NCBI GenBank assembly: GCA_958295665.1 | Contig: OY282560.1 | Span: forward strand, 187,101,561-187,165,560 | Length of the DNA stretch: 64,000 bases | Origin: Tipula vernalis | Lineage: Eukaryota > Arthropoda > Insecta > Diptera > Tipulidae | Direction: 5' to 3' | Shown here: one piece after another, positions 45,640 through 56,744 of the stretch | How positions within the stretch are numbered: position 1 is the stretch's first letter | Layout of the letters: every line of letters starts with the position of its first letter | The notes under the pieces: model-generated | The model's database searches: none | The model's input: only the letters and a program-made list of their open reading frames with translations | What the model was told of the DNA's origin: nothing | Translations under genes and position numbers: made by a program

Positions 45640-46980
45640 GGTCATTAGAACCTACTCCGTTAAAATAATAGGGTAAAGTGTGAATGCTGAGGTCTTCCTA
45701 CGGAGGGTTAGCATTGAATTAATAGCCCAACCTGTAAAATCGTATTGTTAGGAAATCTTGGATATTTATCGATTCACATCAACAATTCGGACACGTTAAG
45801 TATGGAAGCAAGACTTATCATCACAGTTTGCACATAAGCGCATCAACAAAGCCACTTAGAAATCAAACAATGGAACAACGGTCAACCAAATCGACCACGA
45901 CCACATCCTCTTGTCCAAAAGACATATTTCTTAGCGTCAACAAGATTAGAACCAAACGTGGATTCAGACCACGTCCTGGTAGTTGCTGAATTAAAATTTC
46001 ATCTATCTCCTATACGAATCATCGTTTTAATCGTATCACTCATTGAAACACCGCGGCTTTGCACAGCCAAGTTAAGCAACTAAAACAGTTTTTTAATGCC
46101 CATTGATTAAATGCGGAACGTAATAGCGCAGATGAAAATTTAGAACGTGTGGATATTACATGCAATGAAACGCATAAATATGATAGCGATTATCTGTTCT
46201 GCCTTATGTTTGAGCTTATACCAACAATTTCGTCCACAAAAGATTTCCCTGCAGAGACGTGGTAGACAGCTGTCTTATCTGGCCACTCCATAAAAGGGAG
46301 ATCAGTTAAATCGCAACAACTACCACGGTAAAACCGTGTTGAACACAAACTACAAGGTTTCGACCAACGTAGTTGCCACAAAGCGGGTGATTACCAACGT
46401 CGTTTTTACTCAAAAGATCAACGACCGATCAAACTTTTACTCTGGGGATGGTGCTATAAAAGTGCTTTTAAAAGCCATCCCGGTACACGGTCTATTCGTA
46501 GACCTCCAGCAGGCATACGATATCATTAAGAGAAAAACATTACGGAAGGTTTTATACATACCGTCAAAATGGATATCTGAAGTGCTAGATTCTAATGAGT
46601 GCAGCGTCTGCTCAACATAGCGCACTTGGTATCTGTATTTGGCATTCTCTTGCTGTTGATTGAACAATTTGCAGAAGCTTAGTTGAGGTGGCCAAATTCC
46701 TTTATGAGATGCAGCGCCAGCGGAAGAAAAAGAATTTATTGTGTATGTTTACAACCAGATATACGCTAAATTTTCGAAATCGAAATCCACTAAGCGACCG
46801 GTCACTAATTGTGGTTACTGTTCAAATAAATTTAATGTCTTGTAAAGAAGAGATTGTGAGCATTTGGCATCCACGATATGTCCACGAAGCCAGAGTTAGG
46901 ACAGCACCTGAATCCTTCTCTCTTATTCAAAAGACTTTAGGGGCGGTAACTGCATCTTTCGTTAGTTGGACATGACTTTA
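45640..46980 (+). pseudogene. Decayed RTE-like LINE (endonuclease and RT pieces)
   Basis: Around 45961 the frame reads DSDHVLVVAELKFHLS, the end of an APE endonuclease in the form typical of the RTE-type proteins often annotated as craniofacial development protein 2-like, preceded by pieces like a NQIDH block near 45870. At 46490-46580 LFVDLQQAYDIIKRKTLRKV is the first catalytic block of the reverse transcriptase, in the RTE form with QAYD. The polymerase active site is not found. Stops and frame changes are frequent, so this is a remnant. The frames 46336-46620 and 46688-46975 cover part of it. RTE assignment is from motif style and should be checked. Confidence 0.72.
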
Positions 46981-48874
46981 TCAGCAATGAAGTGAAATTA
47001 TCGTTACAAATAGTCTCACTGATATTTTAGCTGCAAAACTTTAAAATCGGTAGATATATATAGTATATCTAATTTGTAATTTTTTCAAATATACCCGCAG
47101 CGCCACATTTCTATCATTCCCATTTAAGCCATGACAATATTTCTCTAATTAAGAGACTAAAAACATTTTGTGTTTGTCCTTTGTTTGCAAAAAATTAATA
47201 ACACATTGCCTGTTGTTATTTACAAGTACATAGTCTTTGGCTGTATCTAGCACGTTGAGGCCTACTTCTGAGATATTCGAAAATGTAGAATAGAATCACT
47301 TGAAGGCTCTAGTAATGTCTAAATGTCGCGGATATGCAATCTAGTAATTAATTTGAGTCAGTATCCGCTGCCTTAGGTACATACTTCTGTAAAATAGTGT
47401 CAATAAATAGTCACAAACCAAATATCTGCTCAAAAGTAGGCAAAAATTATTGCTCTCATGGATTGGAGTTGAATCATGCGATGTGAGAGGCCCACTTTTT
47501 TAGTGAGACCTCAACGTAACCATTGTTTTAATATTCTTCATGTAGTGGAATTTTTCATTCACCATTTGAAAAATAGTCAGAATTTAGAGGTTCTATTATT
47601 CGTTAACGTTCTACGTGAGAAGAGTATCGGTTTGTTTAATTTTCTGGAGCCTTTGAGGGACTGCTTTTATTTCAGATTTAGGTCAACTCATATTAGTAAT
47701 ACTTTTGGAGGTGGAAGCATTCACTCAAATAGAATCGGGTGAATAAATTTACGAATTAAATCCAGAATTCAATCATTCAGGAAACCATCTGAACGTGCCG
47801 TTACGCAGAAAATAATCCTTTAGGTTTATAATAAAGATTCAGGTATTTTCTTTGAATTGATATAATCCAGGATCAATTAAATAAAACTGACCTTCTTCCG
47901 TAAACCAAATATCAGTTGCTTTATTTAGAATATAAACTATTTTTTCGATATTTACTAAAACACAATTCTGGACATAATTTTAACAAAACTGTGTGAGCCG
48001 CATTTACAATTAAAATGTAAAATTTCTTTGTGGTTCTTTTTAAATTAGGCACGATAAATGTTGAAGATGATAAACATCGAAGATGTTCTGATTTTTTAGT
48101 GGAACATTAAAACATAAATCGACGGCAGGTTTCCTTGGAGCGATTAGTCCCCCAAATTGTGGCATTTTATCTAATCTCGAGAACTAAACATTTTTGAACT
48201 AGAATAAAATTCAAGGTAACTAGGCAAAATAGAATTCTAGAATGATTTTTTGAAAAAGTTTCTTAAAAATTGAAGCAGGAATGGTACTAGGCTATTTCCT
48301 ACAATTTGATAAAATGTGGGCAACTGCGTGTAATGAAACTTGGCTATTTTTTAGAATATGATCAATTAGAATATAACTTAGCTACTTCTTAACCGGTTAT
48401 ACTGGAGTTCGACATGTTCGTTGGAAATGGGATTCTGAAATGACTTTTGATAAAGATGCATAAATACGGCCAAATTTGAACGAAATTTGTCCATATTTAA
48501 ACCGATTTTGATTGAATTGATAAAATAATTTTTAGGTAAAGCCGTGGAACCCCAATATTATGTATAACTAATGTCGAGTTCTTTCGCGTATGAACAGAAC
48601 TACGACCCCCTGTTGAGAGTGCAGAATCTATGGGCCGAGCCACCCTTCATCTCAGCACTATTGGTTGGCATGAAGCAATGCAATGTGCAGGTGGTCTATA
48701 CAAAACGAATATATAGCCGTACGTCCTCGATATGGCTACTACTGGTAAAGTAGGATTGCCAGATTAAAACCAAAAAAATATATACTTTAAAATTTATGGT
48801 TAGGTGCACCAAGTGAATTTTATGTGTCTTGTTTATAAAAAAATATCTAAAATAGAAACTACAAACAATAATGG

Positions 48875-48911
<37 letters not shown>

Positions 48912-49149
48912 TCATATAAAAGGTTTAAACATATTGTAATTTACATTCACAAATGACATATAATAAAACTGGTGTCTGTCTCGCTTTTTGTTCGTTATCG
49001 TTATTATTACCTGAAAGAAGAGTTTAGCAAACAATCACGATTTTGAAAAATTGATTTGCATAAAAACAAATCTTTTCTTTGCTCGAAAGAACGTAGAAAA
49101 TTGAGGTAATCCTCTTATTGGTTCTAAAGAATCACAGAAGAAGTAATAA
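46981..49149. other. Non-coding; T32 tract and one GC-richer patch
   Basis: A run of 32 T lies at 48876-48907. The interval 48570-48765 is richer in GC than its surroundings and open for 60 codons, but I cannot identify it; it could be a gene fragment. Nothing else is recognised. Confidence 0.45.
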
Positions 49150-49575
49150 GCGTGTTCCATTGGCGTTAGCAAACTACTCACAAGTACTTGTATCTACATA
49201 CTCGCAACTACTCATGCTCAAATGATGGTGTAGTTGTTAGAAGTAGTTACGCATATAATTAACGAAAGAGGGATTTTAGTTGAAAAAATTCTAATAGATG
49301 GTTCTATACCAATTTTGGTTGTGTGAAACGTCATTTTTTAACCCTAATCCAACCAAGCTGTGCCTTTTTGGGTCGTTTGATAAATGCATCGATTTTTCAA
49401 AATAATGTTAATTTAGTTATAAACTTGTATGTATTTTATTTTGAAACATTTCCATACAATGTACTTGACATGTACTCTCTCTCTCTCTCTCTTGACTTAC
49501 TACTGTCACATTCCATTGAACATTTACTCACAAGTACTTGGCAGTAGCAAATTGTTTCCAATGGAACGCAGTGAA
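49150..49575. repeat. TTCCATTGG-terminus element, both ends present
   Basis: The left end GTGTTCCATTGGCGTTAGCA, followed by ACTCACAAGTACTTG, is matched in reverse by CAAGTACTTGGCAGTAGCAA and ATTGTTTCCAATGGAACGC at the right. The arms are about 45 bp and imperfect, so this is probably one non-autonomous element of about 430 bp. Related ends are at 27037 and 31855. A (CT)n run lies inside at 49475-49491. Confidence 0.7.
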
Positions 49576-49677
49576 TGACTTCATTCAAAAAAGAATGACG
49601 TACATTTAAGCTTCCATTACAAAAAAAAATGTGTTGCATTTTTTATGTAACAACGTGTATATATTTTATGCTCATAT

Positions 49678-50459
49678 TAAGGTATTTATGGTGGTTTGGC
49701 GTCTATTGGAGGGGGGATCAAAGTTGAGTAGATTAATCTACCAGCTCCGTAACCTTCCAGTAGGGTGCGCATCACGTGAGCTGTTCTGGTCTTGGCATTA
49801 GGCAGCTGCGTGATGGGTACAATTGTGTAAGGGGTAACCTGTTCACAATTCGCAAGTGTACGTACTGCCTCCTCGTGGCAACCACTGGTAACTAAGGCCT
49901 CTTGGCCCATTTTTGGCCATTTGGCACAGGCTAAAGTACGGCGCTAAAGGAGAAAACCTTGACAAAAACCCCTAATCTAAGGTGGAACAGCATATGCCGA
50001 AAGATGAATGGCTGATAGGTTAATCAGTCCAAAATATGCGGACTCTGGATACCAGGCACCCTCCAGTTTTATTAAAGCCTTCCTGTAGTAAAGCTGGGTG
50101 ACCTACAGGTGATTTGCAATTCCCAGCAACTCGTAAGAGTAAAATCAAACGGAATACGGGGCAGGAGTAGGAATATACGAGAGTGGGACAACCCTCTCGA
50201 ATTCCTTGGACTCCAATGCTACCGTCTTTCTAGCGGAACTACATGCTGTAGTAAACATCTAGGAGGGAGAGCAATAAGCCCAGATAGTATGTATCACGTA
50301 CCGGGAGGCAGTATCGTCAGGTTCATTAAGAACCTGAATATTGACTGGACGGATAATTAAGCAGGGGCCAGCACAATAGATCTTTTAGGTCGCAGTGCGA
50401 AGTGGCTGATCGCCCGCATGCCCCCCCCCCCTCTAATAATAATAATAAGGTATTTATGG
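49678..50459 (+). mobile_element. Non-autonomous LINE-derived retroposon with (TAA)n tail
   Basis: TAAGGTATTTATGG occurs at 49678-49691 and again at 50446-50459, bounding a 754-bp insertion whose 3' end is a run of C followed by TCTAATAATAATAA. The (TAA)n tail is typical of I and LOA-type LINEs. A frame at 50150-50254 reads GAGVGIYESGTTLS and then ATVFLAELHAVV, which is a fragment of the RNase H domain those LINEs carry after reverse transcriptase. The element therefore joins a 5' part to a 3' part with the coding region deleted. The rest is GC-richer than its surroundings, consistent with a recent arrival. Confidence 0.82.
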
Positions 50460-52159
50460 AAAAAACACGTCACTCGACTCGTGCTTTTCCACAAGATAAC
50501 GTTTTTCAATTGTTGTTGTGTTCAATGTTTATACAGATGTCGTTTGTCGTTGAATGTAAATACGCAGAATGTGGAAATCAAATCGGTTACCAACATTCAC
50601 AAGCGCAACACGTTTTTCTATTTAGAATTGTCAATTAATTAACAAAATAATAATAAGATAGTTCATATGACTATTAATTTCATAGTATATTACGTAGTGC
50701 ATGCTTTCCGTTATGTCATTGAAACCTACTTTCAAAATTCTGTAATAATTACGCTAACACTTACAGGAAATATATATTCCACCTATTAAATACGGTATAC
50801 ATCTTGTAGACTGGATCATAATTATAACGGAACTATTTGTAATTGTCTCTATGTTTTTGTAAATTCATGCTCAATTTGCTACAGTTCTGTTGAAATTTGT
50901 ACCTATTCATTAAACCGCCTTTAATATGGTAGATTGTTGAATAATTCCTCGTAAAGCATAAAAATATTATTATGAAATGTTGATGGTTGGTTCATAATAA
51001 AATCGAATGTCAAAAGCTTAAGGAGGAATGAATGTTAGGATATTTATATTACCATTCAAGTTTCAAATTAGTTTGGCTAAAATTTTGAGTACGTAAATAT
51101 TTACAGATTTATCGACACACCCTTTCAATTATATTGACGAATCATACTTGAGAAAAAATTGATTCATAAACTATTAAGTATTTCATTAGACAGTTGAGAT
51201 GGTTATAAATTTTAAATTTACTTTATTTTAATTATAATTTCACTGGATAATTAGTAACTAGAATAATATAATATTTACCACAAAAACCAATAATTCAAAT
51301 ATGTTAAAAGTTTATATTAATAACATATTAATTGTACTTACTTCTGAAACTTGGCTTCCTTAAATACTGGTCTTGAGCTTGACATTACACATAATAATTA
51401 TGAACGCTAGAAATCATTACATTCCATAAATAATAAAAAATAATTAATAAGGCGACCGTTTGATAATCGATTAATAATACCTATTATACATGTTGGTTGA
51501 TATATTAAAATTTTTAATTAATTGTTATTCAAAAATTACTGCATGTAAACTACAAATCACGTGTGATACTTATAAATTCAGAATACATATGTGTACGTTC
51601 AACGTTAATTTATTTCAGTTAACTATACTTTCTAAACTATTATTTGTATGTAAACATGTAATTATAGTTCATAAACGAGCGCACAAACCAGAACAAAGTC
51701 TAGGCCGCGATCAATATAATTAAAAAACTGTAATGTCTAAAAAGATATTATTAAAAATTGCAAACGATAGTACTGTAAAAAATGAAACAATAAATTAAAG
51801 GTCGTTGAGAATTAAAAATGTTCCGGTAATCAATTCGAACATCAAAATATTTCTGCCTAATCATTTGTCAATTGGTGAATGGTTCAATAAACGTTTGCAG
51901 GGTTGCGATTCCGGTTCAGTGATAAAGTGAAATGATAAATTTGATTAGGTGTAAACAAAGCAATAAAGCAGAATTCATTGTTTTATTATGGTCTTTTATG
52001 CCTTACAGAGCATGCCCAATGAAAAATACATATTTTACTTTTGACTTTTGCCTTTTACTTTAACATAACAAGTAGCATACCGAATGGATAGAGAAAAGTC
52101 AAACTAAAGCCAACATTTGTTTACTTTTTAAAATCATTAATGCCTAATTTTCAGTTATT
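50460..52159. other. Non-coding, no gene recognised
   Basis: Short frames at 50402-50642 and 51490-51723 show no domain; the first partly lies in the retroposon tail. Nothing else is recognised. Confidence 0.45.
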
Positions 52160-53059
52160 CGTATAGTAAAAAATGGAGGTGTGGCCAACACACGACTTTC
52201 TTTTACGAACAGAGAATTTTGAGAAATTTTATTTTTTTCTTAATTTTTTTTTTAATTTTTTTTTTTAATTTTTAAATTTTTCAATTTTTTTTTTTAAATT
52301 TTTTTTTTATTTTTATTTGTTTTTAATTTTTGGAAACATTTTGTTTTCAGTACTTTTTTGTAAACCTTATACTTTTTAAGATATTTGCAAAATAAGTTTT
52401 CTGGACCAAGGGAGTGGCCACTTCCGGTTGGCCGATTTGGAGTAAAATTCACTGGGACCTCCCAATTTATCAAAAAAGCTTAAATCTAAAGTTTCAGTTC
52501 GATTGGTTAAACCTTCTGGGCTGTAGAGAGGACACAGACAGACTGACAGACTGACAGACTGACAGACTGACAGACTGACAGACTGACAGACTGACAGACT
52601 GACAGACTGACAGACTGACAGACTGACAGACTGACAGACTGACAGACTGACAGACTGACAGACTGACAGACTGACAGACTGACAGACTGACAGACTGACA
52701 GACTGACAGACTGACAGACTGACAGACTGACAGACTGACAGACTGACAGACTGACAGACTGACAGACTGACAGACTGACAGACTGACAGACTGACAGACT
52801 GACAGACTGACAGACTGACAGACTGACAGACTGACAGACTGACAGACTGACAGACTGACAGACTGACAGACTGACAGACTAACAGACTGACAGACTGACA
52901 GACTGACAGACTGACAGACTGACAGACAGACAGACACCATTTCGAAACCCACTTTTTCCGACTCAGGGGACCTCAAAACAGATAAATCTCTAAAAATCTT
53001 AAGGTCCAAAATTTTCATGATTACTATACTTTATTTTACTAAAGTACAAGAAAGTAATA
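52160..53059 (+). repeat. Dispersed repeat B, copy 2, with expanded octamer
   Basis: It matches 31899-32310 in reverse: GGAGGTGTGGCCAACACACG, a T-rich part, GAGTGGCCACTTCCGGTTGG, GGGACCTCCCAATTTATCAA, the octamer array, CATTTCGAAACCCACTTTTT and TTCATGATTACTATACTTTA. In this copy the inner octamer tract is 384 bp long. Confidence 0.9.
52537..52920 (+). repeat. (GACAGACT)48 microsatellite
   Basis: Exactly 48 units of GACAGACT fit between 52537 and 52920, with one visible substitution (G to A at 52881). The minus strand has no stop codon in any frame of this repeat, which explains an apparent 174-codon VCQSVSLS-rich frame that is not a gene. Confidence 0.97.
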
Positions 53060-53060
53060 T

Positions 53061-53577
53061 ACAGGGTGCGGCATATGTTCGTTGTGTCCAAAAAAATTTA
53101 AAAAATACACGCACCGTACAAATAATTAAAATTAAAAAATTAAAGAAATTATTCAAAATGATCGCCTTTAGCCTTAATGTAATACTTTAACCTGCATGGG
53201 AAATGATTTATTGCATGACGTATGATCTCTTCAGCAACTATGTTCACGCGGGCGGCCAGACTTAGGACGGTTTTCTAACGGATTAAGTTCCTTATAACGA
53301 ATAATTATTTTTGACCGCAATTGTTTTGAAATTTTTAAAGATTTTAACTCGCGAACTATTTCGTAGTTTCTCTTTCTTTGTAATTGCAAGTCAATAATAA
53401 TGTGGCGATGCGTCGACATGTTGACTACTCTACTGCTGCCGACTAATTGAGGAGTATTTCTGTATATTACGTTCTATATATACTACGCCGTATACACACA
53501 AAGGCCTTTTTCCTTGACGGTATTTTTCCATTAAATTTTCGGTCGTTAAAAATGGTCAATGTACACATGTCGCACCC
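53061..53577. mobile_element. Mariner-like element, internally deleted
   Basis: The left end ACAGGGTGCGGCATATGT and the complemented right end near 53561-53577 (ACATGTCGCACCC) define about 517 bp. It holds both ends of a transposase on the minus strand with the middle missing. It lies directly beside repeat B copy 2, at a TA. Confidence 0.75.
53135..53419 (-). pseudogene. Tc1/mariner-type transposase, N and C ends fused
   Basis: On the minus strand the N-terminal helix-turn-helix reads MSTHRHIIIDLQLQRKRNYE and ends RPKSGRPRE, the GRPR motif of this superfamily (53419-53240). After a deletion the sequence jumps to a C-terminal segment, AEEIIRHAINHFPCRLK and KAKGDHFE (53205-53140). The whole DDE core is missing. 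It is the usual way a non-autonomous element is derived. The closest families are the ACAGGGTG-ended mariner-like elements of insects, from memory. Confidence 0.78.
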
Positions 53578-53749
53578 AGCGCTGGCGAACTTGGCGCTTT
53601 GGCTCCAAAATGGAGGTTTGAAATATTTTTGGAACCGTGGAGCCCAATGAAGCTCTTACAACTAAAAATTGGCGTTATATTCATATTTTATTATTATTAT
53701 TATTATTCAAAAATAAAATGTAAGTTTTCTAAATTGATTTTTTATTACA
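53578..53749. other. Short spacer, ATT repeat
   Basis: A (TTA)n stretch lies at 53690-53707. Nothing else is seen. Confidence 0.5.
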
Positions 53750-54087
53750 TACATTTCGAAACTCGATTTTCCGGGATCCGATTATCCGTAAACCTCTATT
53801 ATCCGTGATTTTTTTTTACACAGTCGACTTTTTTGAGTCACTTGTTTATCCAGATTTTCAATTGATTAACCAGGATTTTTAATTTTTTTTTTTTTTTTCG
53901 TTAAATTTCGGCAACAGTAAGAAACGTTAAAGTTTGGCGGAAACTTTCTGTGTTAAGCATATATCATCTACATATGTATATTGTGTATTTATTATAAAAC
54001 TGAAAAATTCGATCAACCGGGATCTTTGATTATCTGGGAAACGTTCGGTCCCGAGTATCCCGGATAATCGAGTTTCGACTACAGTAC
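53750..54087. mobile_element. pogo/Tigger-like MITE
   Basis: The left end TCGAAACTCGATTTTCCGGG matches the complement of the right end, GTCGAAACTCGATTATCCGG, and inner phrases GATTATCCG and CCGGGAT recur on both sides. Ends with CAGT-x-GAAxCTCGATTATCCGG are typical of Tigger-type elements. The right end is followed by TA. There is no coding frame in the 338-bp unit. Confidence 0.72.
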
Positions 54088-54817
54088 ATGTTTTCGATGC
54101 TCGAAAGAAGTACATATGGTATTCTTATTATAAATGTTTACTGGGCTTTACATTCAATGGTTTATTTTCTATTGTATATTCATATTCGCATTTTTTCCCG
54201 TGTGCATATGTTTACTGGGTTGTTATAAAATAAATGCGAAAAATGCCAAAAACAAAAACTTGTTTGTTTAAGGTAACCTCACTTTATCTACGATGAACAA
54301 TCCGATAATTCAGTCTCGTTTTGTACGCGTTACGGAGCGGACCAAAAAAAAGTGAATAAATTAAGTCGCATTAAGTGGTTCCGGGTACTGCGTAATTCCG
54401 TATAAGGCCCATAATTTCGTACACAGAGCGAAGGAATCACCTTTTTTGCGACTTATAAAAAACACGTTTGTGAAAAAGACTCAGGATCTGCTCAATATTA
54501 ATTGATGCGATCCATAATTCATCGTGCACTAACGATATGAGCCTACGCCATTTTACAACGTGATCACGCTAAAACTCACACTTATAACAAATATAAAAAT
54601 TACTACATATTAAATATAACAAAAACTAAAAATATAACAATTAATACTTTTTGTGAAAAATATAACCTATCCAGTGCCCCAGGATTTCCCTTGAGAAATT
54701 TCTGTGGGTTTTTTCTGGAAAAACATAACTCACTGGTCCTATGGATTGAAAGATCTGACCTGAGCAAATTTAAAAAAAACAAACAAACAAACAATCCGAT
54801 AATTTTGTTTTAAAAGA
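54088..54817. other. Non-coding, no gene recognised
   Basis: ATGTTTACTGGG occurs at 54134 and 54208. A stretch near 54290-54370 (CTTTATCTACGATGAACA, then GATAATTCAGTC) resembles worn Tigger-type ends. Nothing else is seen. Confidence 0.4.
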
Positions 54818-54950
54818 ATGGACAAATATAAAGCAAAACTAATCCTTGAGTAAGTATTTTTGTGATGTTTGATAAAATTAACGAAAATTTAATAGTTTCA
54901 TATATTAGTAATTATACATTAATACTTTATTTCTATGTACATTTTATTAG

Positions 54951-55486
54951 ATCATCCAATTCTTTGCGGCTGATACATCCCAGGCGCTTCCGGGAATTAC
55001 ATTTTGCAGTGGTACACCATTATGTGTTTCGCTTGAAAAAGACAAAGAAACTGGTAAATTTGTTTTGAGAACAAATGACAGGTAAATACTTGCAACAATC
55101 TTAATTTTGAGGGGTGAAACTACATAAACGACACGACGTAAACTTTTTAGATCATCGAATCCATACAAACCAGAAATTTTTTCAATGCCGACTGTGTCTT
55201 TTGAAACAAAAGCATCGTCAAAAGATAAGGAAATCGATCCGAAACCGTATCTGGGTAAATATGTATAGTATTTATATTTTTGAGCGCCAACTGATCTATA
55301 GTTCTTTGTCACCTCTTTATTAAAGAAGCAAATTCAATCGAAGCTGATATTACACCTGTCCCGCATTTGTCACTAGGAACTAGTAAATCAACAAATTTAG
55401 GAAAACATTACATTTTGAAACCACGACATTACGTACGGCTAGAATGAAATGGAAATTGATTCAATCTATTTAACATCAAATGACAG
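54951..55486 (+). pseudogene. Three phase-consistent exons, gene unidentified
   Basis: Three segments with canonical splice signals follow each other: 54951-55081 (after TTTTATTAG, before GTAAAT), 55151-55254 (after CTTTTTAG, before GTAAAT) and 55326-55486 (after TTATTAAAG, before GTAGGC). The frames join in phase: the first ends KFVLRTND plus two bases, the second starts as RSSNPYKPEIF and ends PKPYL plus one base, the third starts EANSIEADITPVPHLS. The third meets a TGA at about 55445, before its donor. An ATG exon with a GTAAGT donor at 54818-54849 precedes them but does not match the phase. I do not recognise the protein; a hAT transposase follows in the same orientation, so these may be its N-terminal exons, or a host gene hit by transposons. 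Confidence 0.55.
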
Positions 55487-55565
55487 GTAGGCATGAAAAT
55501 CTTATTAATAATGTGCCAAACATTTTGTGTTAAATATTAAAATTTCATATTTATGAATTTTCTAG

Positions 55566-56316
55566 CAAAAAAAAAAAACGTCCAGCATAAGGAAATTTAA
55601 TTCGAAATGGATTAAGAAATTTCCATGGCTGGTAGAGAAGGTAGGCCGATCGTTTTGTAATTTATGTGAACAATCTTTACTGAATCATTTCCACAACCTC
55701 AAATGACCTGGCGCGTCTTTAAGCCACTTAGCCAAATTTAATTCTTTAAAAAATCAACTGCACATTAATGATGTTAAGAAAATTTCTGAATTAAATGCAA
55801 CCACCGATAAGTATAAAACAGCCAAACAATTTACCATTTTCAATCATTGAAGAAATTGTGGAGATGGTAAAATCTTTAGATAGTAATTCAAAAATACCGC
55901 AAAATATTAAATTTGCTAGGACGAAAGCTACTGAAACAATTTGTAATATATTTAGCGAGGAGGCTACACAAAATATTGTCGAAATTTTAAAATTACAATA
56001 CATATTTCTCTATCGTAGTTGATGAAACCACCGATAGCAGCTGTAAGAAATGTTTAACATTAGTAGCCCGATATTTTGATTTGGTACTAAGCAAAACCAT
56101 CGATAGTTTCTTGTGCCTTCTTGAACTTGAAAACAGTGACGCCAAGTCTGTGTATAACCAGATAATAAATTTTTTCGAATTACATCAAATTCCGATTGAA
56201 AACTGCTTAGGTTTTGGAGCTGACAATGCCAGTGTTATGATTGGAAAAAAGGTGGTGTTCGAGCATTCTTAAAAACAGCAAACTCATATTTGTTCACGCT
56301 GGGATGTACGTGTCAT
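55566..56316 (+). pseudogene. hAT transposase, 5' part, frameshifted
   Basis: After a TTTTCTAG acceptor the sequence reads KFNSKWIKKFPWL and then FCNLCEQSLLNH, a BED/TTF-like zinc-finger region. From about 55795 a long piece runs IEEIVEMVKSLDSNS, and then VDETTDSSCKKCLTLVARYF near 56020-56075, with the first catalytic Asp (DETTD), and LGFGADNASVMIGKK near 56205-56255, with the second Asp (GADNASVM). This is the hAT core as in KIAA1586/ZNF862-like proteins. Four or more frame changes occur. The frame reaches LGCTCH at 56313 and is cut there by the next element. The reading continues at 59150. Confidence 0.85.
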
Positions 56317-56744
56317 GGCCAGTCTCCACTTTCGTATTTTTCTCTTGACAAAAAAAAAATCTAGTCCATTTTTTTCCTCGTGACAATTTTTAGTACATTT
56401 TCCAAAATATATTCACAAAAATTGATTTGAGCATGCGCATTGAAATTTTGTCAAGAGAGGAAAAGATCAGAATATTCAATATTTTTGTCATGACGTTGTG
56501 CCATTTGAGCATAAATTGTATTTTATGCTCAATTTAATGTCATTTTATGTTGAATATTTTAAGTTGATTTTTCAGCATTTTTTATAGACAAATATATTAA
56601 TTGTTCATGGTAATCCCAATATTTTCGATTTGGTAAATCAGAAAAATATAGAGGCCAATCGCTCATAATATATCTACTGAAAAAAAGTAGAAATATCTTC
56701 CCCCCTTCCCGTAATATTGGCTAAAGGCCCAGAGTTATACCAAT

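Noticed and set aside
52537..52920. Possible CRISPR-like array
   Set aside because: The units are contiguous 8-mers without spacers, in a eukaryotic context; it is a microsatellite.
52494..53018. 174-codon minus-strand frame rich in SVCQSVSL
   Set aside because: It is only the translation of the GACAGACT microsatellite, which lacks stops on that strand, plus repeat-B flanks.
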